Assembly: GCF_003226325.1 (NCBI RefSeq) | Contig: NZ_PDOD01000002.1 | Coordinates: 558,001-622,000, forward strand | Length of the DNA stretch: 64,000 nucleotides | Source: Salipaludibacillus keqinensis | GTDB taxonomy: Bacteria > Bacillota > Bacilli > Bacillales > Salisediminibacteriaceae | Direction of reading: 5' to 3' | In this document: positions 25,815 to 34,411 of the stretch, piece after piece | How the letters are laid out: each line of letters opens with the position of its first letter | How positions within the stretch are numbered: position 1 is the stretch's first letter | Made by a program: the position numbers and the translations under genes | Notes under the pieces: generated by a model | Databases searched by the model: none | What the model was told of the DNA's origin: nothing | Seen by the model: the letters and a program-made list of their open reading frames with translations, nothing else

Positions 25815-26927
25815 ATGGTAAATGCTGAATCTGGAAATCATGCCCCTCTTATAGGTGTGCTCATATCAGCTGCACAATCACATAATTTGTTAAAACAAAG
25901 ACCTCATCGCAGGTTACTGGCATTGGCAAAAGCGAATCTAACGGCTGAAACTTGTCTTTATTTTTTCTCTTTGAAACATATTGACATTAACAAAAGAGTC
26001 ATCTATGGCATAATCTATGACCATGACACGAATAAATGGGAAGTCAACCTGTATCCTTACCCTTCTGTTCTTTATAAACGGAGCGATGATACTAAGTATA
26101 AATCAAAAAAATATGAAGCCTTCAAACACCAGCTTAATGAGCTTGAAGTCCGTTATATCAATTATCAGTCTGGTTTTAGTAAATGGGAGCTATATAATCA
26201 ATTAATAAAATGCCAAGCCTTACGACAATACCTGCCCGAAACAAGGCTACTGAGTTCTATTGACGATCTTAAAGTAATGCTGGAAAATCATGATGTATTA
26301 TACGTAAAAGCTTCTAGAGGAAGACGGGGAGAGAATATAATCAGAATTGCTAAACAACCAAATGGCGCATTTAAATACAGTTATTTTAAGGACCGTGTAC
26401 ACGTTCGTACAGCAAGGTGCGTTAATAGCATGTATAACTATTTAACACGATTTTTCGGTCTAAAAGAGATTATTATTCAACAAGCTATTGATTTATTAAA
26501 AATGAATGGATCGTTTTATGATCTCCGGGCAGAGATTCAAAGAGACGGGAATGGTAAGCTTACGATTGTCGGAGTGCCTGTCCGACTCGCACGTAAAAAT
26601 TCGCCCATCACTACCCATGCTGACAGCTATACCTTTGATTACTTTTTTAATACTTATATGAATTTATCTTCTGAAGAGACAAACGTTTTGAAAAACAAGG
26701 TGATCTCCTTTGTGAGAGATGTATATGAATGTGTTGAAAAAAACTATGGGCCGACTGGGGAGCTAGGTATTGACTTTGCCTTGGACCATCAATGGCGCCT
26801 GTGGTATATCGAAACTAATTCCCAGTCAGCTAAAGTGTCTTTAATGAAAGCCTATGATAAACAAACGATTAAACAAGCCTTTTTAAACCCGTTGGAATAC
26901 GGTAAATATCTGCATAACCAAACATGA
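25815..26927 (+). CDS. YheC/YheD-family ATP-grasp protein (paralogue 3)
   Basis: A 370-residue protein with the full domain set: N-terminal IGVLISAAQSHNLL, strand VNLYPYPSVLYKR, ATP-site Lys and glycine loop LYVKASRGRRGENI, YDLRAEIQRDGNGK, GIDFALD and metal-binding YIETNSQSAK. It is closest to paralogues 1 and 5 but ends shortly after the catalytic core and has no WxKFSxWFK tail. The ribosome binding site is GGAGGTG. Transcribed alone, convergent with paralogue 4. Confidence 0.85.
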   Translation: MVNAESGNHAPLIGVLISAAQSHNLLKQRPHRRLLALAKANLTAETCLYFFSLKHIDINKRVIYGIIYDHDTNKWEVNLYPYPSVLYKRSDDTKYKSKKYEAFKHQLNELEVRYINYQSGFSKWELYNQLIKCQALRQYLPETRLLSSIDDLKVMLENHDVLYVKASRGRRGENIIRIAKQPNGAFKYSYFKDRVHVRTARCVNSMYNYLTRFFGLKEIIIQQAIDLLKMNGSFYDLRAEIQRDGNGKLTIVGVPVRLARKNSPITTHADSYTFDYFFNTYMNLSSEETNVLKNKVISFVRDVYECVEKNYGPTGELGIDFALDHQWRLWYIETNSQSAKVSLMKAYDKQTIKQAFLNPLEYGKYLHNQT

Positions 26928-26982
26928 TGTCACTTGTTCCTATCTCAGCGACTTTATTGAGGTGCTATTAGAGCAGGAACAT

Positions 26983-28041
26983 TTAAATGATTTGCTTATC
27001 CAGTCGCTTTTGATAATACCATTTCGCATGTTCAAAAAGGACCCTGTAATGACGACTGTCAATTCTACTTCTGTAAGGCCTAAAATTAGCTTCTATTAAC
27101 CATATTTTTTCATGCTGATCCACTGCCACATCTAGACCTAAGTCGACGAGTTGAGGGTATGTTGCTTCCAAAGCCTCAGCAATTTCTATACACGTTTTTT
27201 TAATTTGCTTTTTTGTTTGATCATCGATCAGCTTTTTTAAATTAAATTTAAGGACTCCTCCTTGATCACGGTTTGACACACTTTTACATTTATCTGCCAT
27301 TCTGCAGTACATTCCTGTTATTTGCCATTTGCCGGATTTGTTTTTTTGGGTAAATACTCTAAAATCAAATTTATTCCCTTTGTACGTCTTGCTGTCGATT
27401 GCTTCTTGAACGATAAATTTACTAGAGGAAGCAAACTGAGAATTAAAATAGTTCCGCAGTTTTCCTTTTGATATTTCCACAACTGTTTCCTTTGCATGAT
27501 TAACATGTGACATTGAATAGCCCTCATTTAATTCCTGTAAAACGTAAATGTTCTTTCCTTTTGAACTTCGTTTTGGTTTAATGTAAAGTTTTCCGTAACG
27601 ATCTAACATAGTCATCATTTTTGAAAAAGACAAAGTGGCTGTTTCCGGCAGTAAAACTTTCAAATCCTTCACAGACTCTAAATTGTTATAAATACCGAAC
27701 TTTCCCCTAGCTTTATTGGTCATAATATTAAAAAATACAGTGTCATGCTTCTCAGTAAAATAGTCTATTTTCTTTATGCTTTCCTGTTTTTTTAAATATG
27801 AATACCCGCGATAGAGGTTTACCTTAGGAACTGGAATTTTCCTCTGACTTCTTTCGCCCGTCTTAAAGTTATAAACGATAGCTTTTACTGTTTGGTCTTG
27901 CATAGATAAACGGTCTACACTGTAAAAACAAACATCTATATTATGTTGCTTTGATAGTTCCTCATAAAACGTTATGATTAAACTTGGCTCAGCTTTTTTT
28001 GTTTGATTTATAATGCTTGGTGACAAAATAATTCCGATCAT
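26983..28041 (-). CDS. YheC/YheD-family ATP-grasp protein (paralogue 4)
   Basis: A 352-residue member starting MIGIILSPSIINQ after GGGGGAG. The ATP site is intact: LYIKPKRSSKGKNI, FDFRVFTQKN, LGLDVAVD and WLIEANFRPYRSRID. It resembles the YheD branch more than paralogues 1, 3 and 5. It is followed by only 55 bp before the convergent end of paralogue 3. Spore-coat association is known for B. subtilis YheC/YheD; the reaction is not known. Confidence 0.85.
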   Translation of the reverse strand: MIGIILSPSIINQTKKAEPSLIITFYEELSKQHNIDVCFYSVDRLSMQDQTVKAIVYNFKTGERSQRKIPVPKVNLYRGYSYLKKQESIKKIDYFTEKHDTVFFNIMTNKARGKFGIYNNLESVKDLKVLLPETATLSFSKMMTMLDRYGKLYIKPKRSSKGKNIYVLQELNEGYSMSHVNHAKETVVEISKGKLRNYFNSQFASSSKFIVQEAIDSKTYKGNKFDFRVFTQKNKSGKWQITGMYCRMADKCKSVSNRDQGGVLKFNLKKLIDDQTKKQIKKTCIEIAEALEATYPQLVDLGLDVAVDQHEKIWLIEANFRPYRSRIDSRHYRVLFEHAKWYYQKRLDKQII

Positions 28042-28141
28042 CAGTAACTCCCCCCTTCTTTTTTAATCATTTTGTAATGTAGCTGGTGCACTAAAGACCT
28101 CTCATTTAACCCTTTCTCATAACCCCAAATTCTTGCTGCCT

Positions 28142-29329
28142 TTATGTGAGATTATTAGAATTACCTTTAAACCAGCTCGAAAACTTCTGCCAAAATGTCA
28201 GATTCTCTCCTTCTCTTTTTCCTTTTAACATTTCTTGCGAATATGAAAGAATATTTACCATGACAGGATGTAATTTCTCTTTACCAAATGCTTTAGCAAA
28301 AGACCCTTTTGCACTCTGCGATTTACATTTAATAAATTTAATTTGCAAATCTTTGGTTAAAGCAAAGTCGATTCCAAGCTCTGCAAATTCACCATACTGT
28401 TCCTCTGTATTTTTGTAGACGCTTATTAAAAATTCATTAATTTGTTGCATTAATGATTGTTTTCCAGCCGGTGATATCTTTAACAATTCAAACAATTCAT
28501 CTATTGGAAATGCATCTGTTTGAATGGTAATTGGGGATTTATCTCTACTCAACCTGGCGCTGATTCCACTAATATTTATGGTACCATCGGAAGTTTTTTG
28601 CAACTCAGCCCGTAAATCTACCTGTCTTCCATTAAGTTTCAAAAAATCTATTCCTTCTTGAACCATAAATTCGCTTCCTTTATAAAAATCCATTATTGCT
28701 CTATTTAATTCTCTCAGTTTTAAATTATTACGAGACTCCACCTTCTGTTTATTGGGATTAAAATAATAAAACGTATAGCGATTTCCCCTATTGGCGTCTG
28801 CTCTTGTCACCCGCTTTTTATTACTTCCTGCCGCTTCCATTAAATTCACAGAACCGTACTTTTTAATCATATAAAACAAATCTTCTTTCCCTTCATACAA
28901 ATTAGTTTCAACTAAATTTGAGGTTAGGCTTTCTTTCGTCGTAAAATAATCATAAACTTGCCAATTCTCTATAGGAGACGGATTTAGAATAACAGTATTT
29001 CTTTCTTCGCATTGCTTGAGAAACTTCTTGTAGTGGTCTTTGAATTTTCGAGAAGCGCCTCCCCGTCGATATAAAATATCAGGATATGGAAATACAGCTA
29101 TTTTCCACGTTTTATCTGAAGGATCAAAATACAAAGCTTTGATAGTTTGTGCTTTTAAATCAACATTTTTCACAGGAAACAGATACATATTAAAGTCCAC
29201 TTCCTGATTCGCTTCGGCTAATTTCTTTAATCTGTAATGAGGCTCATTTTTAGCTATGGCCGCTCTCCATGCTCTGCTTGAGATTAATACACCGAAATAC
29301 TCTTTATCCTCCATGTTCACACTTGTCAT
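28142..29329 (-). CDS. YheC/YheD-family protein with degenerate ATP-grasp site (paralogue 5)
   Basis: A 395-residue protein, a close relative of paralogue 1 along its length (GVLISSRAWRA, DLRAELQ, GIDFALT). Its ATP-grasp site is lost: the Lys of the ATP-binding strand is Met164, the glycine loop reads GSNKKR, and the metal ligands Glu and Asn of FIECNSQ are Lys334 and Lys336 (FIKCKSQ). The reading frame is otherwise intact, so it looks like a preserved pseudoenzyme rather than a decaying gene. The C-terminus LTFWQKFSSWFKGNS matches the end of paralogue 1. A sigma-K-like promoter shared with paralogue 1 lies upstream. Confidence 0.85.
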   Translation of the reverse strand: MTSVNMEDKEYFGVLISSRAWRAAIAKNEPHYRLKKLAEANQEVDFNMYLFPVKNVDLKAQTIKALYFDPSDKTWKIAVFPYPDILYRRGGASRKFKDHYKKFLKQCEERNTVILNPSPIENWQVYDYFTTKESLTSNLVETNLYEGKEDLFYMIKKYGSVNLMEAAGSNKKRVTRADANRGNRYTFYYFNPNKQKVESRNNLKLRELNRAIMDFYKGSEFMVQEGIDFLKLNGRQVDLRAELQKTSDGTINISGISARLSRDKSPITIQTDAFPIDELFELLKISPAGKQSLMQQINEFLISVYKNTEEQYGEFAELGIDFALTKDLQIKFIKCKSQSAKGSFAKAFGKEKLHPVMVNILSYSQEMLKGKREGENLTFWQKFSSWFKGNSNNLT

Positions 29330-29351
29330 CCTTTCTCACCTGATTTATTGT

Positions 29352-29378
29352 TAGTGTATTAATCATGGATGTACTAGT
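29352..29378 (-). promoter_or_regulatory. Sigma-K-like promoter of paralogue 5
   Basis: On the minus strand AC, 16 bases, AATACACTA; with the upstream flank AGCCGTTACT and downstream ATTAATACACTA it is the same promoter as at 21445-21471. Confidence 0.55.
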
Positions 29379-29495
29379 AACGGCTCTAACCCTCTTTTTT
29401 AAAATTTTGTCTAAGATTAAGCAATTTGCCCCGGTTTTTTGAAATAAAATGGCCCCCAGCATGTACTATATGCAAGGGACCTTTAAATGGTTTAT

Positions 29496-30848
29496 TCAAT
29501 TAACAGAAAGGTTCTCCGGGAAACCATCTAGACTCATTGCATATGAGAAGGGGGTACTTTTAACTTTAGGTTCAAAAGCCGGATCTTCTACCGGATATAC
29601 CTGCCGCAAATTCATTTCCAAAATCCACATGTGTAAGTCTTTATCAATTACAAAATCTATAGCAAAATCACCATAATTTCCTTTTTCGTCTGCTATTCTG
29701 CAAGCTCTTTTACAAATTTTAACAACCTTTCTTTCCAGGATAACAGCTTCTTCTTCTTTAAGTCCGTATATTGATTTCAACGCCTCTCTCCCATTCTGCC
29801 AGTATGCAAGCCTTCGCAAGTTAGTAATGATACTGTTTTTTTCTGATACACGGGCAGTGATCCCCATTGATTCCCATTTAAAATTTGAGTTTTTCAACAT
29901 GTATATCCTAAAATCAACTTGGCTTGATTTATACTTTGTCGGTACCCCTTGTTGGATAAGGTATTGTCTCGAACTATTTAGACTCTTTTGTACTAAAGGG
30001 TGGTTTTCTATATGTTGTAAATTCTCTTCATTATTTGTATCATCTTTAATTGAAATAACTGGTTTTGTTCTTTTTAAAATATTGAATGGATGATTTTGTT
30101 TCTCCAGCTTCATTATTCTTTTACCTTCTGAACCTTTACTGGGCTTTATATAAACAGATGGATACGCTTCAAGCATTCTTGAAATTTGATCGACGTTCAT
30201 CAATTTTTCAGTGTATGGAAGATGCTTTACCAAATTCTTATCTTTCGAAAGCCATTTCCACATTTCCCATTTATTAAAAAAATAGGAATTAAACATTTTG
30301 CCTTTTGTTGTTTCATTCAAATGGTCATTTACTTTTTTGGATAGTGGCACTCTTTTGAAAATACCACCAGGATAGTGAAAGACAGCTTTAACCCACTTAG
30401 ATCCTTCTAACTCATCATCTGGTCTATAATAATAGCCCTCAATTTTTTTATTTTCTATATTGATCCCCTCTTCTGCACACACGCAGATCATCCCTCTTAC
30501 TTTCACAAAATTATTTATACGTTTTTCTAGATTGACTAATCTTTGATCGAGCCTCTCATGAGTCGCAGCTGCAATCCATAAAATCATTGGCCCGATTTGC
30601 ATGGTATTCTTTGTTAATTTCATTTCAAAAAGTAGATCTTCCGGTATAAACAAGTCATCTTGCAACCTATCAGATAATGCTATAACATCTACTGGAAGAT
30701 CCTTCTTGTAAGTTACATTCAGTGTTCTTATCCAGGTGCCAAACTTGAATTTAACCCTCTTCCTAGTCATGGAATATGTTTTCTTAAAACTTTCTGGAAA
30801 ACAAATATCTGTGTGATCATTCATGGTGATCCATTTCACATTAATCAT
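29496..30848 (-). CDS. YheC/YheD-family ATP-grasp protein, YheC-like (paralogue 6)
   Basis: A 450-residue member with an extra N-terminal domain (about residues 1-110, including WIRTLNVTY and LSDRLQDDLFIPEDLL), then QIGPMILWIAA and the usual core: VYIKPSKGSEGKRI, VDFRIYMLKN, FAIDFVID and WILEMNLRQVYP. Both metal ligands are intact. The start at 30848 follows GGAGGTT; a longer in-frame start lacks a site. A CATATGATA -10-like element lies 38 bp upstream, but its -35 AC is missing. Confidence 0.85.
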   Translation of the reverse strand: MINVKWITMNDHTDICFPESFKKTYSMTRKRVKFKFGTWIRTLNVTYKKDLPVDVIALSDRLQDDLFIPEDLLFEMKLTKNTMQIGPMILWIAAATHERLDQRLVNLEKRINNFVKVRGMICVCAEEGINIENKKIEGYYYRPDDELEGSKWVKAVFHYPGGIFKRVPLSKKVNDHLNETTKGKMFNSYFFNKWEMWKWLSKDKNLVKHLPYTEKLMNVDQISRMLEAYPSVYIKPSKGSEGKRIMKLEKQNHPFNILKRTKPVISIKDDTNNEENLQHIENHPLVQKSLNSSRQYLIQQGVPTKYKSSQVDFRIYMLKNSNFKWESMGITARVSEKNSIITNLRRLAYWQNGREALKSIYGLKEEEAVILERKVVKICKRACRIADEKGNYGDFAIDFVIDKDLHMWILEMNLRQVYPVEDPAFEPKVKSTPFSYAMSLDGFPENLSVN

Positions 30849-31168
30849 AGAAACCTCCTGCTTCTGTTTTTTTATTATCATATGAAAAAACAGAATGAAC
30901 GGAATGGATGAAAGAAACAGAAGTTTGATTTATTAGACCAAAAAAAGGAATCAACACACGATTATCTTTTCCTTCCAGAAGACTGAGAACCTCACATTTA
31001 TTTTCCTTATGATACCTCAACCATAAGAACGGTCGTTTTTCTTTTGACTTTATATGTATGGCAAGATATAATATACGACAATATATTTTTTTCAGAAAAG
31101 ACTCATGAATAGATAAAATGATTTAATTTCATATGCCCTGCACTATTAATACAAGGAGGAGATACGAA

Positions 31169-31711
31169 ATGAAACGTGTGACATTAACTGAAATCCATGA
31201 ACATCCCATCGCCCAAAAATATGTCAAACGAGCCGGTTTGGCCCATGCGATCTCCGCTGCCTATCACGCCTTTCATATTGCTAAAGATTTTGATGTGAAT
31301 CCAGATTTAGCTGTGAAAGCAGCTTTCTTACATGATATTGGACACTATACATGGTACCGCAATGGCCAATGGGATTATAATTTATATAAAGAGAACGATA
31401 TCCATGCCATTAAAGGGGCTGAGCGAGCTCATAAACTCTTGATTCGACTGGATGAAAATCCTGTGTCCGCCAAAGAAATTTCTCTTGCGATCTTGTTACA
31501 CACTGATTCCTACTTGCCTGAGCGAGGGATACAACGTGAGCCTTTGCAAAGAGTCGTCGCGTTAGCAGATGAAGCAGACGAAGAGCCAGGTGGCGCTCAC
31601 CACTATAGGAACATCACTGATGAAAAAGCGGCAGAAATGATTAAAAAGCTGGACGATAAAGTCGTCACTTTTTTAAACAAACAAACACCTAAAGATCAAT
31701 CTGCTTCCTAG
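31169..31711 (+). CDS. HD-domain phosphohydrolase-like protein
   Basis: A 180-residue HD-superfamily protein. The metal site is visible as AYHAFHIAKD, FLHDIGHYTWYR (the HD pair) and a distal HTDSYL and ALADEADEE, giving the usual H...HD...H/D pattern. Such proteins hydrolyse nucleotides or cyclic nucleotides; the substrate here is not evident. The start at 31169 follows AAGGAGGAG; 12 codons of open frame upstream lack a site. Transcribed alone. Confidence 0.8.
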   Translation: MKRVTLTEIHEHPIAQKYVKRAGLAHAISAAYHAFHIAKDFDVNPDLAVKAAFLHDIGHYTWYRNGQWDYNLYKENDIHAIKGAERAHKLLIRLDENPVSAKEISLAILLHTDSYLPERGIQREPLQRVVALADEADEEPGGAHHYRNITDEKAAEMIKKLDDKVVTFLNKQTPKDQSAS

Positions 31712-31785
31712 ATTATTTTTTATTGCTATTTCAAACCGTTCATGCTACATTCTTAGTATCTACTAAATGAACAGATTTCCAAATA

Positions 31786-31893
31786 AAAAGGGGAGTAGCG
31801 ACCAATCTGGTTCTTGAATCGTCACGACAGCGTCTTTATAAGATGCTCGGTTCATGAAGCTTTGTGGGTATCCCAAAGTACGCAAGACCTTTT
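31786..31893 (+). ncRNA. yybP-ykoY manganese riboswitch aptamer
   Basis: The stretch opens with AAAAGGGGAGTAGCG and closes with GTACGCAAGACCTTTTT, the two most conserved segments of the yybP-ykoY family, with two helical arms between (including GATGCTCGGTTCATG). The closing strand overlaps the 5' arm of the terminator that follows, giving a clear on/off design: Mn2+-bound aptamer prevents terminator formation. It precedes a cation exchanger gene, a known type of target. Confidence 0.85.
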
Positions 31894-31951
31894 TATGAAA
31901 CAACCTCACGTCATGGACGAGGGGCTATTTCATAAAGAGGTCTGTTTTTTT
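31885..31951 (+). terminator. Riboswitch-controlled terminator
   Basis: A 16-bp stem (AGACCTTTTTATGAAA against TTTCATAAAGAGGTCT, one G-U pair) followed by a run of seven T. Its 5' arm shares bases with the 3' strand of the aptamer's closing helix. Confidence 0.88.
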
Positions 31952-32065
31952 GTCTTTTTTGAAGCTTCACTTCTTTATTGAGTTAAAATTAGACTGGAAA
32001 TGGAAAGTTCTCGCTATAATATTTTTCGAGAAACCCTATTTCCCTAAAAAAAAGGGGCCATTGAA

Positions 32066-33064
32066 ATGATGTATCTAATCTTTGTGATCGCAGCGGTTGT
32101 TACCGTTTTAGCAGCTATTAAACTCTCAACCTATGCAGACGTTATTGCCGAAAGATCCTCTTTAGGGGGAATGATGGTAGGAACTCTTTTACTAGCCGGG
32201 GCTACATCTCTTCCTGAAGTGACCACAAGTTTAACTGCGATCGTTGTGAACAATCCTGATATTGCAGTAAGCAATGTGTTAGGAAGTAATCTTTTTAATC
32301 TATTTATCTTAGCTGCTATGGATATTTATTACCGACGCAAAAGAATCTTCGTTCATGTGGGGCTTGATCATATAAAAACAGGATTCATAAGTTTTGGATT
32401 AACGGGAATCGTCTTTATCGCCATCCTCTCCCCTAGTGGATATCATTTTATGAACATTGGATTAGAAATGTATCTTCTCGTTATTTTTTACTTAGTTAGT
32501 ATGAAGCTACTTTTACAAAAACCTTCATTGGAAATGTCAGAAGAAGTAGCGGCTACTTCAGAACCGGCTTATCATACGAGAGCCATTTCTTTGAAAAGAG
32601 CGAAAATCGGATTTGGTTTAGCTTCCTTAATTATTTTTATTGCCGGTTCTATGTTGACGATCACTGGAGATGCTATTGCTATCTCATCTGGTTTAGGTTC
32701 TAGTTTTGTAGGAACGTTCCTTATAGCAGGAGCCACTTCTCTCCCTGAAGCCGTTACCGTAATCGTTGCTATTCAATTAGCCAACTATCAACTAGCCGTT
32801 GGAAATATTGTTGGAAGTAACTTATTTAATTTAATGATTCTTGCTTTGTCCGATCTTTTTTTCAGAAGTGGACCGATCTTGTCTGTCGTTCATCCTGTCA
32901 CGCTTATATCTGTCTCAGCGGTACTATTGTTAAATTGTTTAGTCATTGGCGTTATGATTCTATCACAAACAGAACGATTTAGATCGAAGCTTTACCCTGT
33001 TCCATCCACTGTAGTCATCGCATTTTACCTTGTTTGCAGCTACATGATTTTTCATCTTGGTTAA
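32066..33064 (+). CDS. Na+/Ca2+ exchanger-family cation exporter, probable Mn2+ efflux
   Basis: A 332-residue membrane protein with about ten helices and two inverted alpha-repeats: LLAGATSLPEV with VLGSNLFNLFI, and LIAGATSLPEA with IVGSNLFNLMI. These carry the ion-binding Glu and Asn residues of the CaCA superfamily. Family members exchange Ca2+ for Na+ or H+. The yybP-ykoY riboswitch upstream indicates induction by Mn2+, so Mn2+ export is the likely role. The start is one of two adjacent ATG codons (32066 or 32069). Confidence 0.88.
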   Translation: MMYLIFVIAAVVTVLAAIKLSTYADVIAERSSLGGMMVGTLLLAGATSLPEVTTSLTAIVVNNPDIAVSNVLGSNLFNLFILAAMDIYYRRKRIFVHVGLDHIKTGFISFGLTGIVFIAILSPSGYHFMNIGLEMYLLVIFYLVSMKLLLQKPSLEMSEEVAATSEPAYHTRAISLKRAKIGFGLASLIIFIAGSMLTITGDAIAISSGLGSSFVGTFLIAGATSLPEAVTVIVAIQLANYQLAVGNIVGSNLFNLMILALSDLFFRSGPILSVVHPVTLISVSAVLLLNCLVIGVMILSQTERFRSKLYPVPSTVVIAFYLVCSYMIFHLG

Positions 33065-33107
33065 GGTGAATGGAAGTGTTTGGTATCGATCGAATCTGCT
33101 CTAGCTG

Positions 33108-33350
33108 TTTTGTAAGTCGCATACCGTTTTGTATCCAGTTTGAGGGAGCTTGTAGCTGATATGACAGTTCTTGTAGTCCGTTTGACGACACTTGTAGTCC
33201 GTATACATTATTGTGGCTAGTTCGAGGAAGCTTGTAACTGGTTTGACGGTCTTTGTAGTCCGTTTGACGTCACTTGTAGTCCATTCAAGCTGCTTTGTAA
33301 TCCTGTCACCCTTTTTAGCCAGTTTGACAGTCATTTTATTAGCTTCGAAG
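33108..33350. repeat. Degenerate array with 21-bp period (array C)
   Basis: About eleven units with a consensus near CTTGTAGTCCGTTTGACGR. The anchor TTGTA occurs at 33110, 33129, 33150, 33171, 33192, (33211), 33232, 33253, 33274 and 33295, so spacing is 21 bp with two 19-bp exceptions. It fills the space between two convergent genes. A minus-strand frame across it exists only because 21 is a multiple of three. Confidence 0.85.
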
Positions 33351-33359
33351 TGGCAGATC

Positions 33360-33914
33360 TCACCTGCCACTTTTTATCTTTTCAATGATTTTTTCTGCTG
33401 ACACAAGCCCATCTGTCCGTCCCTCGATTTCACCTTGCTCACTAACCATAAAACTCGTGGGAATTCCAAAGACACGGAATTGTTTTTGAGCATCACCATT
33501 CGTGTCCAATACCACATCGATACCTTCTGCGTCAACCTGCTCAATATAATCCCTCACATCTTCTCCATTCCTCTCTTCTTGAGTTAAGTTTATTGCCAAG
33601 ATGTCCACACCCTCATTCTCTAATTCTTTCTGAGCTATTTTCACTTCATTCCACTGTTCTGCGCAAACTTGACACCAAGACGTAAAGAAAAAAACAAATC
33701 TTCTTTCGCCATGTAGTTCGCTTAGACTGATTTCCTGCTCATCGATCGTAAACACCTTCACTTGCTCCAGCCCATCCATAATTTTACTGGACTCTTCCTC
33801 AGGCGTTGACATGGCTTTCTCAACCACGATCCATTCGTTAGATGAATACATATAGAAGACTCCTCCTATTACAAGAGCAAAAAGTAGAAGTGTCCATTTC
33901 AATCTTCTTATCAT
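33360..33914 (-). CDS. Membrane-anchored thioredoxin-like protein (ResA/TlpA family)
   Basis: A 184-residue protein with an N-terminal signal anchor (RLKWTLLLFALVIGGVFYMY) and an extracytoplasmic thioredoxin fold. The active site is SWCQVCAEQW (C-x-x-C), and the cis-proline is in FGIPTSFMV. Members reduce disulfides outside the membrane, for example apocytochrome c in the case of ResA. No cytochrome c maturation genes are nearby, so the substrate is unknown. The start at 33914 was chosen from the transmembrane boundary; AGGAGG lies 10 bases upstream. Confidence 0.85.
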   Translation of the reverse strand: MIRRLKWTLLLFALVIGGVFYMYSSNEWIVVEKAMSTPEEESSKIMDGLEQVKVFTIDEQEISLSELHGERRFVFFFTSWCQVCAEQWNEVKIAQKELENEGVDILAINLTQEERNGEDVRDYIEQVDAEGIDVVLDTNGDAQKQFRVFGIPTSFMVSEQGEIEGRTDGLVSAEKIIEKIKSGR

Positions 33915-34174
33915 AATCCACGTCCCTCCTCTTTTCATAACTTATGAAATAAGGCGAGGACAAAGTACAAGTTAGATTATTTTTTATATTAATTGTTTTT
34001 ATAATGAAGGTTCTGTTTTTGAAGTTGAATACTACAAGAAAGTGATGAATTCCAACTATAAGGGCTGTTTCGGTAAAGGGTCAATCTGTGGAGTAGAATT
34101 AGAGCTTCAATGGAGTAAATTCAACATAGAGCTCCATGTTAAAACTTATTCTACGAAAGCGTAATAAGAAATTA

Positions 34175-34203
34175 AAAAAACGCTTGATTTCAAGCGTTTT
34201 TTA
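34175..34203. terminator. Bidirectional terminator
   Basis: AAAAAACGCTTGA and TCAAGCGTTTTTT form a compact hairpin with A and T tracts. It lies about 40 bp after the two small membrane-protein genes on the minus strand. Confidence 0.8.
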
Positions 34204-34240
34204 CCCATTAGAATTGTTTTCCAACCATAATTTTTCCAGC

Positions 34241-34408
34241 CTAAGCTTTATTGTCTTTCACCTTTAAGATGCCAAAAATAAACACGGCAATAGGGCCCGT
34301 TAGCGTCGAAATATAAAAATTACCTCCGAACAAATAAGGCAAGCCGAGAGCTAGGAGGAGGGCGAAGAGCGGGTAAACAAATATGTACATAAGAACGTTC
34401 TTGTTCAT
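34241..34408 (-). CDS. Small membrane protein, 55 residues
   Basis: Begins MNKNVLMYIFVYPLFALLLA with two hydrophobic segments and ends in ILKVKDNKA. AAGGAGTAG precedes the ATG at good distance. It begins 4 bp after the stop of the next upstream small gene, so the two are one transcript ending at the hairpin near 34190. No family recognised. Confidence 0.6.
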   Translation of the reverse strand: MNKNVLMYIFVYPLFALLLALGLPYLFGGNFYISTLTGPIAVFIFGILKVKDNKA

Positions 34409-34411
34409 AAA

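Noticed and set aside
33101-33370. 89-residue minus-strand frame across array C
   Set aside because: It is produced by the 21-bp period, lacks a ribosome binding site and resembles no protein.
34046-34163. Possible ~38-residue plus-strand frame (MNSNYKGCFGKGSICG...)
   Set aside because: It ends just before a terminator, but has no ribosome binding site or recognisable homology; it might be a gene remnant, which I cannot support.
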